A stretch of 64,000 nt of DNA from VRUE01 sp036379955 (lineage in GTDB: Bacteria > Actinomycetota > Thermoleophilia > Solirubrobacterales > 70-9). A program made the position numbers and the translations under genes. The first letter of the stretch is position 1; every line of letters begins with the position of its first letter. The notes under the pieces are model-generated. The model was not told where the DNA came from, searched no databases, and saw nothing but the letters and a program-made list of their open reading frames with translations. The DNA is taken from NCBI GenBank assembly GCA_036379955.1, contig DASVFR010000048.1, forward strand, positions 62,001 through 126,000, written 5' to 3'. Positions 40,711 through 50,591 of this stretch are shown here, one piece after another.

Positions 40711-41499
40711 GTGAGCCGCGCCGCGGCCTTCTTCGATCTCGACAAGACCCTGATGGCGGGGTCGTCGGGAATGCAGTTCGCCCGCGTCGCCCGCCGCCAC
40801 AAGCTGGTCGGCCGGCGCCAGCTTGCCAGCTGGGGGGTCGAGCACCTGCGCTACCGCCTGCGCGGCACAACCGACGAGCGCACCGCCGAGGTCCTGCGGG
40901 TCGCCCGCGAGCTGATCGCGGGCGTGCCCGCCCGCAGCCTCGAACGGATGAACCCCGAGGTGATGGCGGCGATCCTGCCGCGCGTCTACCCGCAGATGCT
41001 GGAAGAGGTCTACGCCCACCAGGACGCCGGCCGGCCGACCTTCATCGTCAGCGCCGCCGGCAGCGGCGTGGTCGAGTCGCTTGCGGCGGTGCTCGGCATG
41101 GAGGGCGGCGTCGGCACCCGCTACGGCATCGGCGAGGACGGCGCCCTGACCGGTCGCTTCGACGGCCCCTTCGTCTACGGCGAGGGCAAGGTCGAGGCGA
41201 TGCAGGTCTACGCCGCCGAGCACGGCATCGACCTCGCCGCCTCCTACGCCTACTCCGACTCGGCCTCGGACCTGCCGATGCTGCGCGCGGTCGGCAACCC
41301 GGTGGTCGTCAACCCCGACCCGCCGCTCCTGGAGATCGCCCGTGAGGAAGGCTGGCAGGTGATGCGTTTCGAGCGCCTCGGCCGCCGCCTAGTTGCCCTC
41401 GCCGTCACCGTGCTGGCGACCGTCGGCGGCTTCGGCGCCTCCCGCATAGCCGCTCGCCGCAAGGCCCCGCCGCCCCGTCGCTTCCCGTCTCGCCGCTAG
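40711..41499 (+). CDS. HAD-IB family phosphatase
   Basis: 262 residues, GTG start. Motif I FFDLDKTLMAGSSG, motif II FIVSAAGSGVVESLA, motif III GKVEAM and YSDSASDLPML: the SerB/HAD-IB group often linked to phospholipid metabolism in actinobacteria. A hydrophobic helix (VALAVTVLATVGGFGAS) near the C-terminus suggests membrane attachment. Substrate unknown. Confidence 0.88.
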   Translation: MSRAAAFFDLDKTLMAGSSGMQFARVARRHKLVGRRQLASWGVEHLRYRLRGTTDERTAEVLRVARELIAGVPARSLERMNPEVMAAILPRVYPQMLEEVYAHQDAGRPTFIVSAAGSGVVESLAAVLGMEGGVGTRYGIGEDGALTGRFDGPFVYGEGKVEAMQVYAAEHGIDLAASYAYSDSASDLPMLRAVGNPVVVNPDPPLLEIAREEGWQVMRFERLGRRLVALAVTVLATVGGFGASRIAARRKAPPPRRFPSRR

Positions 41500-41502
41500 C
41501 CT

Positions 41503-43131
<1,629 letters not shown>

Positions 43132-43142
43132 TTCCGACCGCG

Positions 43143-43859
43143 CTACAGCAGCGCCACCACCGCTTCTTCGAACACCTTCGGTTCCTGCAGCCCGAAGTGA
43201 AGCAGCGGCCGGGCCTCGCCGCCTGTCGGCCCGATCAAGAACGAAGGGGTGCTGTCCAGGCGTTTGGCGCTCGCCAGTTCGGCGTCGGCCCGAAGCTGCG
43301 GCACCCAGCCCTGGGGGACGGTACGCGACGCTTTCCATTCTTCCCGGTGCAATCCCGCTCCCCGCGCGATCTGATCGAGAAACGCTTCGTCGACGTAGCC
43401 GGTGAACTCCGGCCCCTGGTCGCGATAGAAGACGTCGATGAAGTCCCAGAGCTTGCCCTGTTCCCCGGCCGCCAGCGCCGCTGCCTGCTGTTCGACGAAT
43501 TCGGGCCAGCCGCCTGCCTTCTGCGTGTCCGTTTCGCGGGAGCGATAGCGGATCTGCAGCTCGCCGTCTCTCACGAAGCGGCGAATCAGGAAGGGAAGCG
43601 CACCGAGCATCACTTGACGAGACTCTTTGCACTGCAGGTCGCCGAAGAACTGCAGCGTCACCGGAGCCTTGGGGGAGCCGAGGACCGAACCGTGCTGGGG
43701 AATGCCGCCAAGCAGGACGTGGGTGCGCCGCGCCGCGCCGGGTTGCGGCGTGATCGCCAACCCCCGCCCAGCGTCGCCCCGTGTCAGTACCGCGATGACC
43801 AAGGCAAGCGAGAGAACGAGAAGCAAGCACTTCAGCTTGTTCTCCCTTATGACTTGCAT
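43143..43859 (-). CDS. DsbA-like thioredoxin-fold protein with single active-site Cys
   Basis: 238 residues. N-terminal signal anchor (about 9-27, KCLLLVLSLALVIAVL), then a DsbA/TlpA-like fold: VTLQFFGDLQCKES (Cys77, with Ser80 where CxxC has the second Cys) and cis-Pro loop DSTPSFLIGPTGG. A CxxS protein cannot form the usual disulphide and may act as an isomerase or mixed-disulphide carrier. Divergent from the large RHS gene, 70 bases away, suggesting a role in folding exported RHS protein. Confidence 0.8.
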   Translation of the reverse strand: MQVIRENKLKCLLLVLSLALVIAVLTRGDAGRGLAITPQPGAARRTHVLLGGIPQHGSVLGSPKAPVTLQFFGDLQCKESRQVMLGALPFLIRRFVRDGELQIRYRSRETDTQKAGGWPEFVEQQAAALAAGEQGKLWDFIDVFYRDQGPEFTGYVDEAFLDQIARGAGLHREEWKASRTVPQGWVPQLRADAELASAKRLDSTPSFLIGPTGGEARPLLHFGLQEPKVFEEAVVALL

Positions 43860-43929
43860 TCCCCTGACCCTACCGCCATACTGCGCAAATGGTCAAGAAT
43901 TCTTATGTATTAGAACGCGGATTAACCCG

Positions 43930-46900
43930 ATGACCATCCGGGCCAGAGCAATTGCCGTCTGCCTTTTGGCCCTTCTCGCTGTAATTGCCTTCGCCGCCAC
44001 CTACGCCTTCGCCTGCCCGGTCGAGCCGCCGGTAGACGCTGGCAACAAGCTCGGCGGCGGGAACGCATCTGCCCCCAACGTAGGCAACTGCTCCGTGGCG
44101 TTTCCCGTCAACTGCGCCACCGGCAACCAGTTCGAGGAACAGACCGACATTGTTGTCGGCGGTCGTGGCCCTGCCCTGCACCTCACCCGCACCTACAACT
44201 CCCAACTCGCCGCCGAAGCAAAAGAAGCCGGCCCCTGGGGCTACGGCTGGTCGGGCCCCTACAGCTCGCACCTGGAATTCAACAAAGAATCGGGAGCAGT
44301 CACCGTCGTGCAGGAAAACGGCGCCACCGCGATCTTCTCGCTCATCGAAGGCAAATACGTCCCCGGTGCTTGGATCCAAGCGAAACTCCTCAAAGAAGGC
44401 GCTGAATACATCTTCACCCTGCCCGACCAGGAAAAGCTTTGGTTCGACTCCGAAGGCAAGCTCACCAAACAGGAAGACCGCAATGGCAACGCGCTCAGCT
44501 TCGGCTACGAATCGGGCAAGCTCACCCTCGTCGAAGACGCCGCCAAACGCTTCCTCCTCTTCGTCTACGGCGGCGCCCAGGTATCGAGCGTCATCGACCC
44601 GATGAGCCACGTGGTCAGCTTCGGCCACGAATCGGGCAACCTCACCTCGGTGACTCTCTCCAAACTGGAAGGCGCGCGCTGGAAATTCAAATACGACGCC
44701 TCCCATCAGCTGACCGAAATGACCGACGGTCGTGGTGGCATCGTCAAAACCGAATACGACGAAAAAAACCGCGTCAAAAAACAAACCGACCCGATGGAAC
44801 GGGTGACCAAATTCGAATACGGCGAATCCGGCGGCCACAAGACGACGACGATCACCGAGCCCAACGGCTCTACGAAATTCGAGAAGTTCAACGAAGCGGG
44901 GGAGCCACTGGAAGTGATTGCGGCCAAAGGCACGGGCCTGGAACGCAAATCGACCTACGAATACGACGAAGCCTACGGGCTCCTCAAAGCGACCGACGCT
45001 CTCGGCCATTCGACGACCTACGAATACAACGCCGCCGGCGATCTGACGCTGGAAAAAGATGCCGAAGGCAACGAAACCAAATGGACCTACAACTCCACCC
45101 ACGACGTCGAAACCGAAACGACCCCAAGGGGCGAGAAAACGACCTATAAACGCGACGGCAAAGGCAACGTAGAAGAAATCGAACGCCCCGCCCCTGGCGA
45201 AACGACCCAGAAAGCGACCTTCAAACACGCGTCAAACGGCGATCTGGAAACAGCCACTGACCCGCTTGGCCGCGAAACCAAATTCGAATACGACACCTAC
45301 GGCGACCTCAAAGCCGAAACCGATCCTGCCGGCGACAAGACCACTTGGACCTACGACAAAGACGGCCAGATGCTGAGCGAAGTCAGCCCCCGCGGCAACG
45401 AAGAAGGCGCTAAAGCCTCTGAATTCGAAACCAAAATCGAACGCGACGCTCTAGGGCGGCCGATCAAGGCCACCGACCCACTCGGCCACGAAACCAAATA
45501 CGTCTATGACAAAAACGGCAACGTCGAATCGATGACCGACGCCAACGGCCACGCGACCACCTACGTCTATGACGCCGACGACGAGCGCATCGAAGTCAAA
45601 GCCGCCAACGGTACCTTCGTGGTCATCTCCTACGACAGCATGGGGCGCGTGATAGGGCGGTCCCCCGATCATCTTAAAGTCGGCAGAAAGAGGCTCTACA
45701 TACGCAACGTGCTTGGAGAGGTCGTGGAAGAAATCGATCCTCTCTCACGCATAACGACCAAGGAATACGACGCCGCCGGCAACCTCGAAAAAGTCACGGA
45801 CGCTCTCAGCCGGACCACGAAATACACCTACGATGCGGCCGATAGACCGACCAAAGTCGACTACTCCGAAGAAGCGACGCCCGATGTCACCTACAAATAC
45901 GACAAAGACGGCAACGTCGTCGAAATGACCGACGGTACCGGGACGACGACCCGCGAATACGACCAGCTCGGTCGGCTGGCCGAAGTCAAAAACGGCAAAA
46001 AAGAAGTCGTCAAATACAAATACGACCTCGGTAACCAGCAGACCGAAATCGTCTATCCCAACGGCGAAGCGATCAAACGCGCCTTCGACAAAGCCGGGCG
46101 TATGGAAAAGATCACCGACTGGCTCGGCAAGGAAACGACCTTCGCCTACAACCGAGACTCGCAGGTCAAAGCGATGACCTTCCCAACTGAAATCACGAAC
46201 GTCGACGAATATGCCTACGACAAAGCCGATCAGCTCTCAGAAGTCTCGATGAAGAAGAAAGCCGAAGTTCTGGCCTCGATGACCTACGCGCGGGACAAAA
46301 TAGGCCAGATCGAAAAAGCCGTCGAGACGGGCTTCTCCGAAGAACCCGAACGCAAATACGAATACGACGCCGGCAACCGACTGCTCAAAAGCAACGGCAC
46401 CGTCTTCGAATACGACGCGGCAAACAACGTGACCAAGATCTCCCCAACCACCTACACTTACGACAACGGCGATCAGATCGAAACGGCGAGCAACGCGACC
46501 TTCGAATTCAACAAAGTCGGCCAGCGGGTCAAAGAAACGCCTTCCGGGGGATCGGCCATTCCGTATTCCTACGACCAGGCCGGCAACCTGATCTTGACCA
46601 AAAACGGGTCGATTGAAAACACCTTCAAATACGATGGGACCGGTCTGCGGACTACAGAAACGAGGAATACCTCGACCTATCCGATGGTCTGGGACCTCAC
46701 GTCAGGACTATCACTTCAGCTGCGCGCCGGAAACGACTACTTCATCTACGGCCCAGAGGGTCTGCCGATTGAGCAGATCACATCGGGTTCGGCGACGTAT
46801 CTACATCACGATCAGCTCGGATCGATTCGTGTTCTGACGGACAAAACCGGAGCGATTACCGGTACGTATCGATATGGGCCGAACGGCGCAGTATGGAAAC

Positions 46901-47577
46901 ATACTGGAACGGGAACTTCCTCGATGGGCTTCGCCGGGGAGTACCGGATGCACACCGAAAACCAGTTGATCTACCTGCGGGCGCGTACTTACGATCCGGT
47001 GACCGCGCAGTTCCTCAGCGTGGATCCAGCGGTTGGGGTGACGGGTGAAACGTACGCGTATGCCGCGGATAACCCGGTCAACTCCACTGATCCTTTGGGG
47101 CTTATGGTCGACGAATGCGGATGCCCAGTTCCACCATGCCAGGAGCCTACAGATGCTACGACGACCCCACCAGCAAAGGATCCAAGGGGAGAGCAATCGA
47201 CAATTGGTCCCGCGCCTCCGGAGCCTAGTACTGCCCAAAAGATTCAGAGGGCCCTTCACAAGTGGAGCGGCTATGGACTAATTCTATTGACCACCATTCT
47301 AGATGGTGGAGAGACTGCCCCCCTTCTTGGAGCCGAGGTTGAGGAGGTCGAGCTTGCAGCGACACCCGCTGGGCGAGTCTTTACTAATCATTATCTCACT
47401 GAGACGGGACCCATACGGAACATTCCTGGAAGCGTTGTGGATCATGCGATTGACTTTGGCCGGATAGCTGAGGATCTACCTGATCGATGGGTTTATTATG
47501 ATGAGGGGAACGATGTAACGGTAGTCTGGAGTAAGACAACGAAGGAGATTATGAGTGCGCGGCGCGGAGTTCCATGA
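43930..47577 (+). CDS. RHS/YD-repeat polymorphic toxin, full length
   Basis: 1215 residues from ATG 43930. Signal peptide (about 1-28, ending YAFA|C), DUF6531-type N-terminal module (NCATGNQFEEQTDIVVGGRG, LTRTYNSQ), about 35 YD repeats, then the RHS core (YLRARTYDPVTAQFLSVDPA, YAYAADNPVNSTDPLGL) near residue 1055. The C-terminal ~160 residues drop in GC and hold a hydrophobic segment (GYGLILLTTIL) and a small domain ending DHAIDFGRIAEDLPDRW, VTVVWSKTTKEIMSARRG. That tail resembles BECR-type RNase toxins by pattern only. Its stop overlaps the immunity candidate (ATGA). Confidence 0.92.
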   Translation: MTIRARAIAVCLLALLAVIAFAATYAFACPVEPPVDAGNKLGGGNASAPNVGNCSVAFPVNCATGNQFEEQTDIVVGGRGPALHLTRTYNSQLAAEAKEAGPWGYGWSGPYSSHLEFNKESGAVTVVQENGATAIFSLIEGKYVPGAWIQAKLLKEGAEYIFTLPDQEKLWFDSEGKLTKQEDRNGNALSFGYESGKLTLVEDAAKRFLLFVYGGAQVSSVIDPMSHVVSFGHESGNLTSVTLSKLEGARWKFKYDASHQLTEMTDGRGGIVKTEYDEKNRVKKQTDPMERVTKFEYGESGGHKTTTITEPNGSTKFEKFNEAGEPLEVIAAKGTGLERKSTYEYDEAYGLLKATDALGHSTTYEYNAAGDLTLEKDAEGNETKWTYNSTHDVETETTPRGEKTTYKRDGKGNVEEIERPAPGETTQKATFKHASNGDLETATDPLGRETKFEYDTYGDLKAETDPAGDKTTWTYDKDGQMLSEVSPRGNEEGAKASEFETKIERDALGRPIKATDPLGHETKYVYDKNGNVESMTDANGHATTYVYDADDERIEVKAANGTFVVISYDSMGRVIGRSPDHLKVGRKRLYIRNVLGEVVEEIDPLSRITTKEYDAAGNLEKVTDALSRTTKYTYDAADRPTKVDYSEEATPDVTYKYDKDGNVVEMTDGTGTTTREYDQLGRLAEVKNGKKEVVKYKYDLGNQQTEIVYPNGEAIKRAFDKAGRMEKITDWLGKETTFAYNRDSQVKAMTFPTEITNVDEYAYDKADQLSEVSMKKKAEVLASMTYARDKIGQIEKAVETGFSEEPERKYEYDAGNRLLKSNGTVFEYDAANNVTKISPTTYTYDNGDQIETASNATFEFNKVGQRVKETPSGGSAIPYSYDQAGNLILTKNGSIENTFKYDGTGLRTTETRNTSTYPMVWDLTSGLSLQLRAGNDYFIYGPEGLPIEQITSGSATYLHHDQLGSIRVLTDKTGAITGTYRYGPNGAVWKHTGTGTSSMGFAGEYRMHTENQLIYLRARTYDPVTAQFLSVDPAVGVTGETYAYAADNPVNSTDPLGLMVDECGCPVPPCQEPTDATTTPPAKDPRGEQSTIGPAPPEPSTAQKIQRALHKWSGYGLILLTTILDGGETAPLLGAEVEEVELAATPAGRVFTNHYLTETGPIRNIPGSVVDHAIDFGRIAEDLPDRWVYYDEGNDVTVVWSKTTKEIMSARRGVP

Positions 47578-47906
47578 CTAGGGTGTCAGAAGATCGGGGG
47601 CAGTTTATAATCTCGTTTAGTGCAGATGAGTGTGTAGAAGAGAGAGCTGTTAATTGCGTTATCGATCTTGATGATTTTGGTGGACTAGTGGGAATCGAGA
47701 TTCTTCCGTTCCAATCACAGGTTGGGGCAGAAGCTCCATCTGATCCGGGTCAAGGTTTCCCGAGATGGTCGTACGATCCAGGCGCCGACGGTTTTTACGT
47801 ACGGGTAAAAGACGATGTTTCGTGGAGACAACAGACTGCAGCTGGACGGGTGGCTCTAAATTCTCAAGGCACGGTCGTTGGACTTTCGGTACCGATTGGT
47901 CAATAG
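47574..47906 (+). CDS. Candidate immunity protein, DUF2283-like
   Basis: 110 residues, ATG in an ATGA overlap with the RHS toxin. It contains a pattern like DUF2283 (CVIDLDDFGGLVGIEILP and YDPGADGFYVRVKDD...VVGLSV), seemingly two half-repeats of a small beta-rich fold. GC is much lower than the chromosome. Position right after an RHS toxin tip on the same strand is the classic immunity gene location; binding to the tip is inferred. Confidence 0.72.
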   Translation: MTRVSEDRGQFIISFSADECVEERAVNCVIDLDDFGGLVGIEILPFQSQVGAEAPSDPGQGFPRWSYDPGADGFYVRVKDDVSWRQQTAAGRVALNSQGTVVGLSVPIGQ

Positions 47907-48128
47907 ACTGCACAAAGTGGTTAATGAGTGAGCGTGACGGAGACAGTGGATGAATATGGGTACATGGTCTGTTTGTCTTTACCTCCGAGAAGTTCGTCTA
48001 TTTTTTCCGGAGTCTAATCCGGTTGATCGCTCGGTCAGGGGGGAATGGGGTGAGGTCTGGCCGAATCGCGTCGGTTCGGTCGATCAATTCGAGGAGGCCG
48101 TGGCGTAATCGCTAATCTTCCGCCCGCG
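47907..48128 (+). other. Low-GC spacer with a possible 52-residue reading frame
   Basis: Between the immunity gene and the mutase small subunit. A frame from ATG 47950 to TAA 48108 (52 residues, MNMGTWSVCLYLREVRLFFP...) has GGAG 7 bases upstream. It could be a small cargo gene or the remnant of a displaced RHS tip or immunity gene. No homology recognised, and coding status is uncertain. Confidence 0.3.
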
Positions 48129-48548
48129 ATGAGCACCGCTACCGCTCGCAAGATCCGCGTCGTCGTTGCCAAGCCTGGCTTGGACGGGCACGATCGGGGG
48201 GCGAAGATCATCGCTCGGGCGCTGCGCGATGCGGGGATGGAGGTGATCTACACCGGGCTGCACCAGACGCCGGAGCAGATCGCCGAGACGGTGATCCAGG
48301 AGGACGCCGACGCGGTCGGGCTCTCGATCCTGTCGGGCGCCCATATGACGCTGGTGCCGAAGGTCGTCGAGCTGCTCAAGGCGCAGGGGGTCGACGACGT
48401 GCTGGTCACGGTCGGGGGGACGATCCCGGCCGAGGACATCCCCGAGCTCGAGAAGCTCGGCGTCGCCGCCGTCTTCACGCCCGGCGCCGGTACCGACGAC
48501 ATCGTAGATTTCATCCGCGAGCGTGCCTCTGAGCGCCACGAAGCGTGA
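48129..48548 (+). CDS. icmB: B12-binding small subunit of acyl-CoA mutase
   Basis: 139 residues, the size of IcmB. Cobalamin-binding motif DGHDRG (DxHxxG with the axial His about 21), then SILSGAH and VGGTIPAED. Pairs with the large subunit at 41.5 kb; MeaB at 29.7 kb is the likely chaperone. It is separated from icmA by the RHS island. Confidence 0.92.
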   Translation: MSTATARKIRVVVAKPGLDGHDRGAKIIARALRDAGMEVIYTGLHQTPEQIAETVIQEDADAVGLSILSGAHMTLVPKVVELLKAQGVDDVLVTVGGTIPAEDIPELEKLGVAAVFTPGAGTDDIVDFIRERASERHEA

Positions 48549-48595
48549 TTTAGCGCACGCGTAACGTCACATCGTCCGATGCATAGATAGACTGA

Positions 48596-48611
48596 TTGAC
48601 TCGTCAGTCAA
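48596..48611 (+). promoter_or_regulatory. Palindromic operator upstream of etfB
   Basis: TTGACTCGTCAGTCAA, a perfect 6+4+6 dyad 43 bases before the etfB start. This resembles TetR-type operators that control fatty-acid and ETF genes in actinobacteria. The regulator is not identifiable in this window. Confidence 0.5.
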
Positions 48612-48653
48612 CGACTCGAATCCCAGCAGAACCCGCTTTAAGGAGGCTTCAAC

Positions 48654-49445
48654 TTGAAGATCTGCGTCCTGGTCAAGGAGGTTCCGGACGCCGCCGTTCA
48701 GAAGCGCATCGACCCCAACACGATGCGCCTGGACCGCAGCGGCGAGAAGAACCTAAACCCCTTCGACACCCATGCAATCGAGGCTGCCATGCAGATCAAG
48801 GAGGGCGGCGCGATCCCGGTCGAGGAGGTCATCGCGGTGACGATGGGCCCTGACTCCGCGGTCCGCGCCCTGCACAAGGCGGTCGCGCTCGGGGCGGATC
48901 GCTCCGTGCACCTCTCCGACGACGCGCTCGCCGGCTCCGACGTCTGCGCCACCGGCTACTCGCTGGCCAAGGTGCTCGAGGCCGAGAGCCCGGACCTGGT
49001 CCTGCTCGGCCAGCAGTCCGATGACGGCGAGTGCTACACGATCGGCGCCGTCGTCGCCGACCACCTGAAGATGCCCTCGCTGACGCAGGTGATCAAGATC
49101 GACGTCACCGACGGCAAGCTGCGCTGCGAGCGCCAGGCCGAGTACGGCTACGACACGGTCGAGGTCGAGCTGCCCGCCGTGATCAGCGTCGGCGACGCGA
49201 TCAACGAGCCGCGCTACCCGAGCCTGAAGGCGATCATGGGGGCGAAGAAGAAGCCCCTCGACGCGAAGGCGACCGGCGACGTCGGCATCGACGGCGGCAT
49301 GGTCGGCGAGGGCGGCTCGAAGACGAAGGTCCTGGCGCTCAGCGATCCGCCCGCCAAGCAGGCCGGCGAGATCATCGAGGACGAGGACACCAACGAGACG
49401 GTCGAAAAGATCGTCGCCTGGCTCGACGAGAGGAAGCTGATCTGA
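48654..49445 (+). CDS. etfB: Electron transfer flavoprotein beta subunit
   Basis: 263 residues. TTG start supported by AGGAGG at 48641-48646 (7-base spacing). EtfB features: MKICVLVKEVPD, PFDTHAIEAA, VTMGPDSAVRALHKAVALGAD, LLGQQSDDGECYTIGAVVADHL and ELPAVISVGDAINEPRYPSLKAIM. With EtfA it accepts electrons from acyl-CoA dehydrogenases. Confidence 0.95.
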   Translation: MKICVLVKEVPDAAVQKRIDPNTMRLDRSGEKNLNPFDTHAIEAAMQIKEGGAIPVEEVIAVTMGPDSAVRALHKAVALGADRSVHLSDDALAGSDVCATGYSLAKVLEAESPDLVLLGQQSDDGECYTIGAVVADHLKMPSLTQVIKIDVTDGKLRCERQAEYGYDTVEVELPAVISVGDAINEPRYPSLKAIMGAKKKPLDAKATGDVGIDGGMVGEGGSKTKVLALSDPPAKQAGEIIEDEDTNETVEKIVAWLDERKLI

Positions 49446-49607
49446 GTGTCTCCTTTCGACAGTCAGATCCATTCTTCCTCGCTGCAAACCGGCGCGGGGA
49501 CGTCGTCCTCAGTCGCTCGCGTGCCATCCGGCACGCCACGCTCCCTGCGTCCTAGCCCCGCTTGGTTTTCGCGGTCAGAACTGAATCTGACCGCCGAAAG
49601 GAGACAC
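49446..49607 (+). other. Structured spacer between etfB and etfA with long inverted repeat over the etfA ribosome-binding site
   Basis: GTGTCTCCTTTCG (49446-49458, starting at the base after the etfB stop) is perfectly complementary to CGAAAGGAGACAC (49595-49607), which holds the etfA Shine-Dalgarno AAAGGAG. After a 3x3 mismatch the pairing continues (GTCAGAT 49462-49468 with ATCTGAC 49585-49591). That 3' strand can instead close a local nine-pair hairpin (GCGGTCAGA/TCTGACCGC, 49571-49594). Further stems (GTGCC/GGCAC, GCGGGG/CCCCGC) lie inside. Either a cis-regulatory RNA or a fold-back (MITE-like) insertion. Confidence 0.65.
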
Positions 49608-49609
49608 TA

Positions 49610-50584
49610 ATGGCAGGCATCCTGACCTACGCCCTCCACGACGGCGAGGGCAACTTCAACAAGAACTCACTCGGGGCGATCTCCGAGGCGGCCAGGCTGG
49701 CCGGCGAGATCGGCGGCGAGGCCGCGGTGATGGTGGTCGGCGACGTAGCCGACGACAAGTGCGCCGCGCTCGGCAACTACGGCGCCGCCAAGGTCTACCG
49801 CGCCAAGAGCGTGCCCGAGGGCCTGGCCCAGCCGATCGTCGACGCGATGGCCAAGGTCATCACCGAGCAGGGCTTCAGCTACGCCCTCTTCGGTGGCGGC
49901 CTGCTCGGCTTCGAGATCGGTGCCGGCCTCACCGCCCGCCTCAACGCCGGGGTGACCATGGAGGTCACGAAGGTGAAGGTGGACGGCGGCAAGCTGATCG
50001 CCGAGCGCCCGATCCTGCAGGACTCCAAGGTCGCCGACGTCGAGTGCGTGGGCGAGCCGGGGATCATCATCGGCCGCCTCAACGCCTTCGACGCCAACGA
50101 GAGCGGCGGCACGGCCGAGGTGGTCGACGTCGACGTCGAGCTCTCGCCCTGGTCGACCAAGGCGACGATGGTCACCCGCGGCGAACAGCGCGGAGCCGAC
50201 GTCAACATCGAGGACGCCGAGATCCTCGTCGGCGGAGGCCGCGGCCTCGGCGCCGCCGAGGGCTTCAAGCAGTGCGAGGAACTGGCCGAGGCGATGGGCG
50301 GGGCGGTTGCCGCGACCCGCGCCGTGGTCGACGCCGGCTGGTACCCCTACGCGGCCCAGATCGGCCAGACCGGCAAGACGGTCGCGCCGAAGCTCTACCT
50401 GGCCGCCGGCATCTCCGGCGCGATCCAGCACAAGGTCGGGATGCAGAGCTCGGAGAACATCCTCGCGATCAACAAGGACCAGAACGCGCCGATCTTCGAG
50501 TTCTCGGACCTCGGCGTGGTCGGCGACCTGCACAAGATCGTCCCCAAGCTGACAGAGGCGATCAAGGCGAAGAAGGGCGGCTGA
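49610..50584 (+). CDS. etfA: Electron transfer flavoprotein alpha subunit
   Basis: 324 residues from ATG 49610 (AAAGGAG at 49597-49603). N-terminal LTYALHDGEGNFNKNSLGAI; FAD-binding C-terminal region VGGGRGLGAAEGFKQCEELA, VDAGWYPYAAQIGQTGKTVAPKLY, GISGAIQHKVGMQSSENILAINKDQNAPIF. The FAD site is standard. Separated from etfB by an unusually long structured spacer although the two are normally adjacent. Confidence 0.95.
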   Translation: MAGILTYALHDGEGNFNKNSLGAISEAARLAGEIGGEAAVMVVGDVADDKCAALGNYGAAKVYRAKSVPEGLAQPIVDAMAKVITEQGFSYALFGGGLLGFEIGAGLTARLNAGVTMEVTKVKVDGGKLIAERPILQDSKVADVECVGEPGIIIGRLNAFDANESGGTAEVVDVDVELSPWSTKATMVTRGEQRGADVNIEDAEILVGGGRGLGAAEGFKQCEELAEAMGGAVAATRAVVDAGWYPYAAQIGQTGKTVAPKLYLAAGISGAIQHKVGMQSSENILAINKDQNAPIFEFSDLGVVGDLHKIVPKLTEAIKAKKGG

Positions 50585-50591
50585 GCCGCCA

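Noticed and set aside
49446..49607. Calling the etfB-etfA spacer an insertion sequence remnant
   Set aside because: No transposase fragment and no clear target duplication at the ends; the right arm contains the native-looking etfA ribosome-binding site, so a mobile origin is kept only as an alternative.
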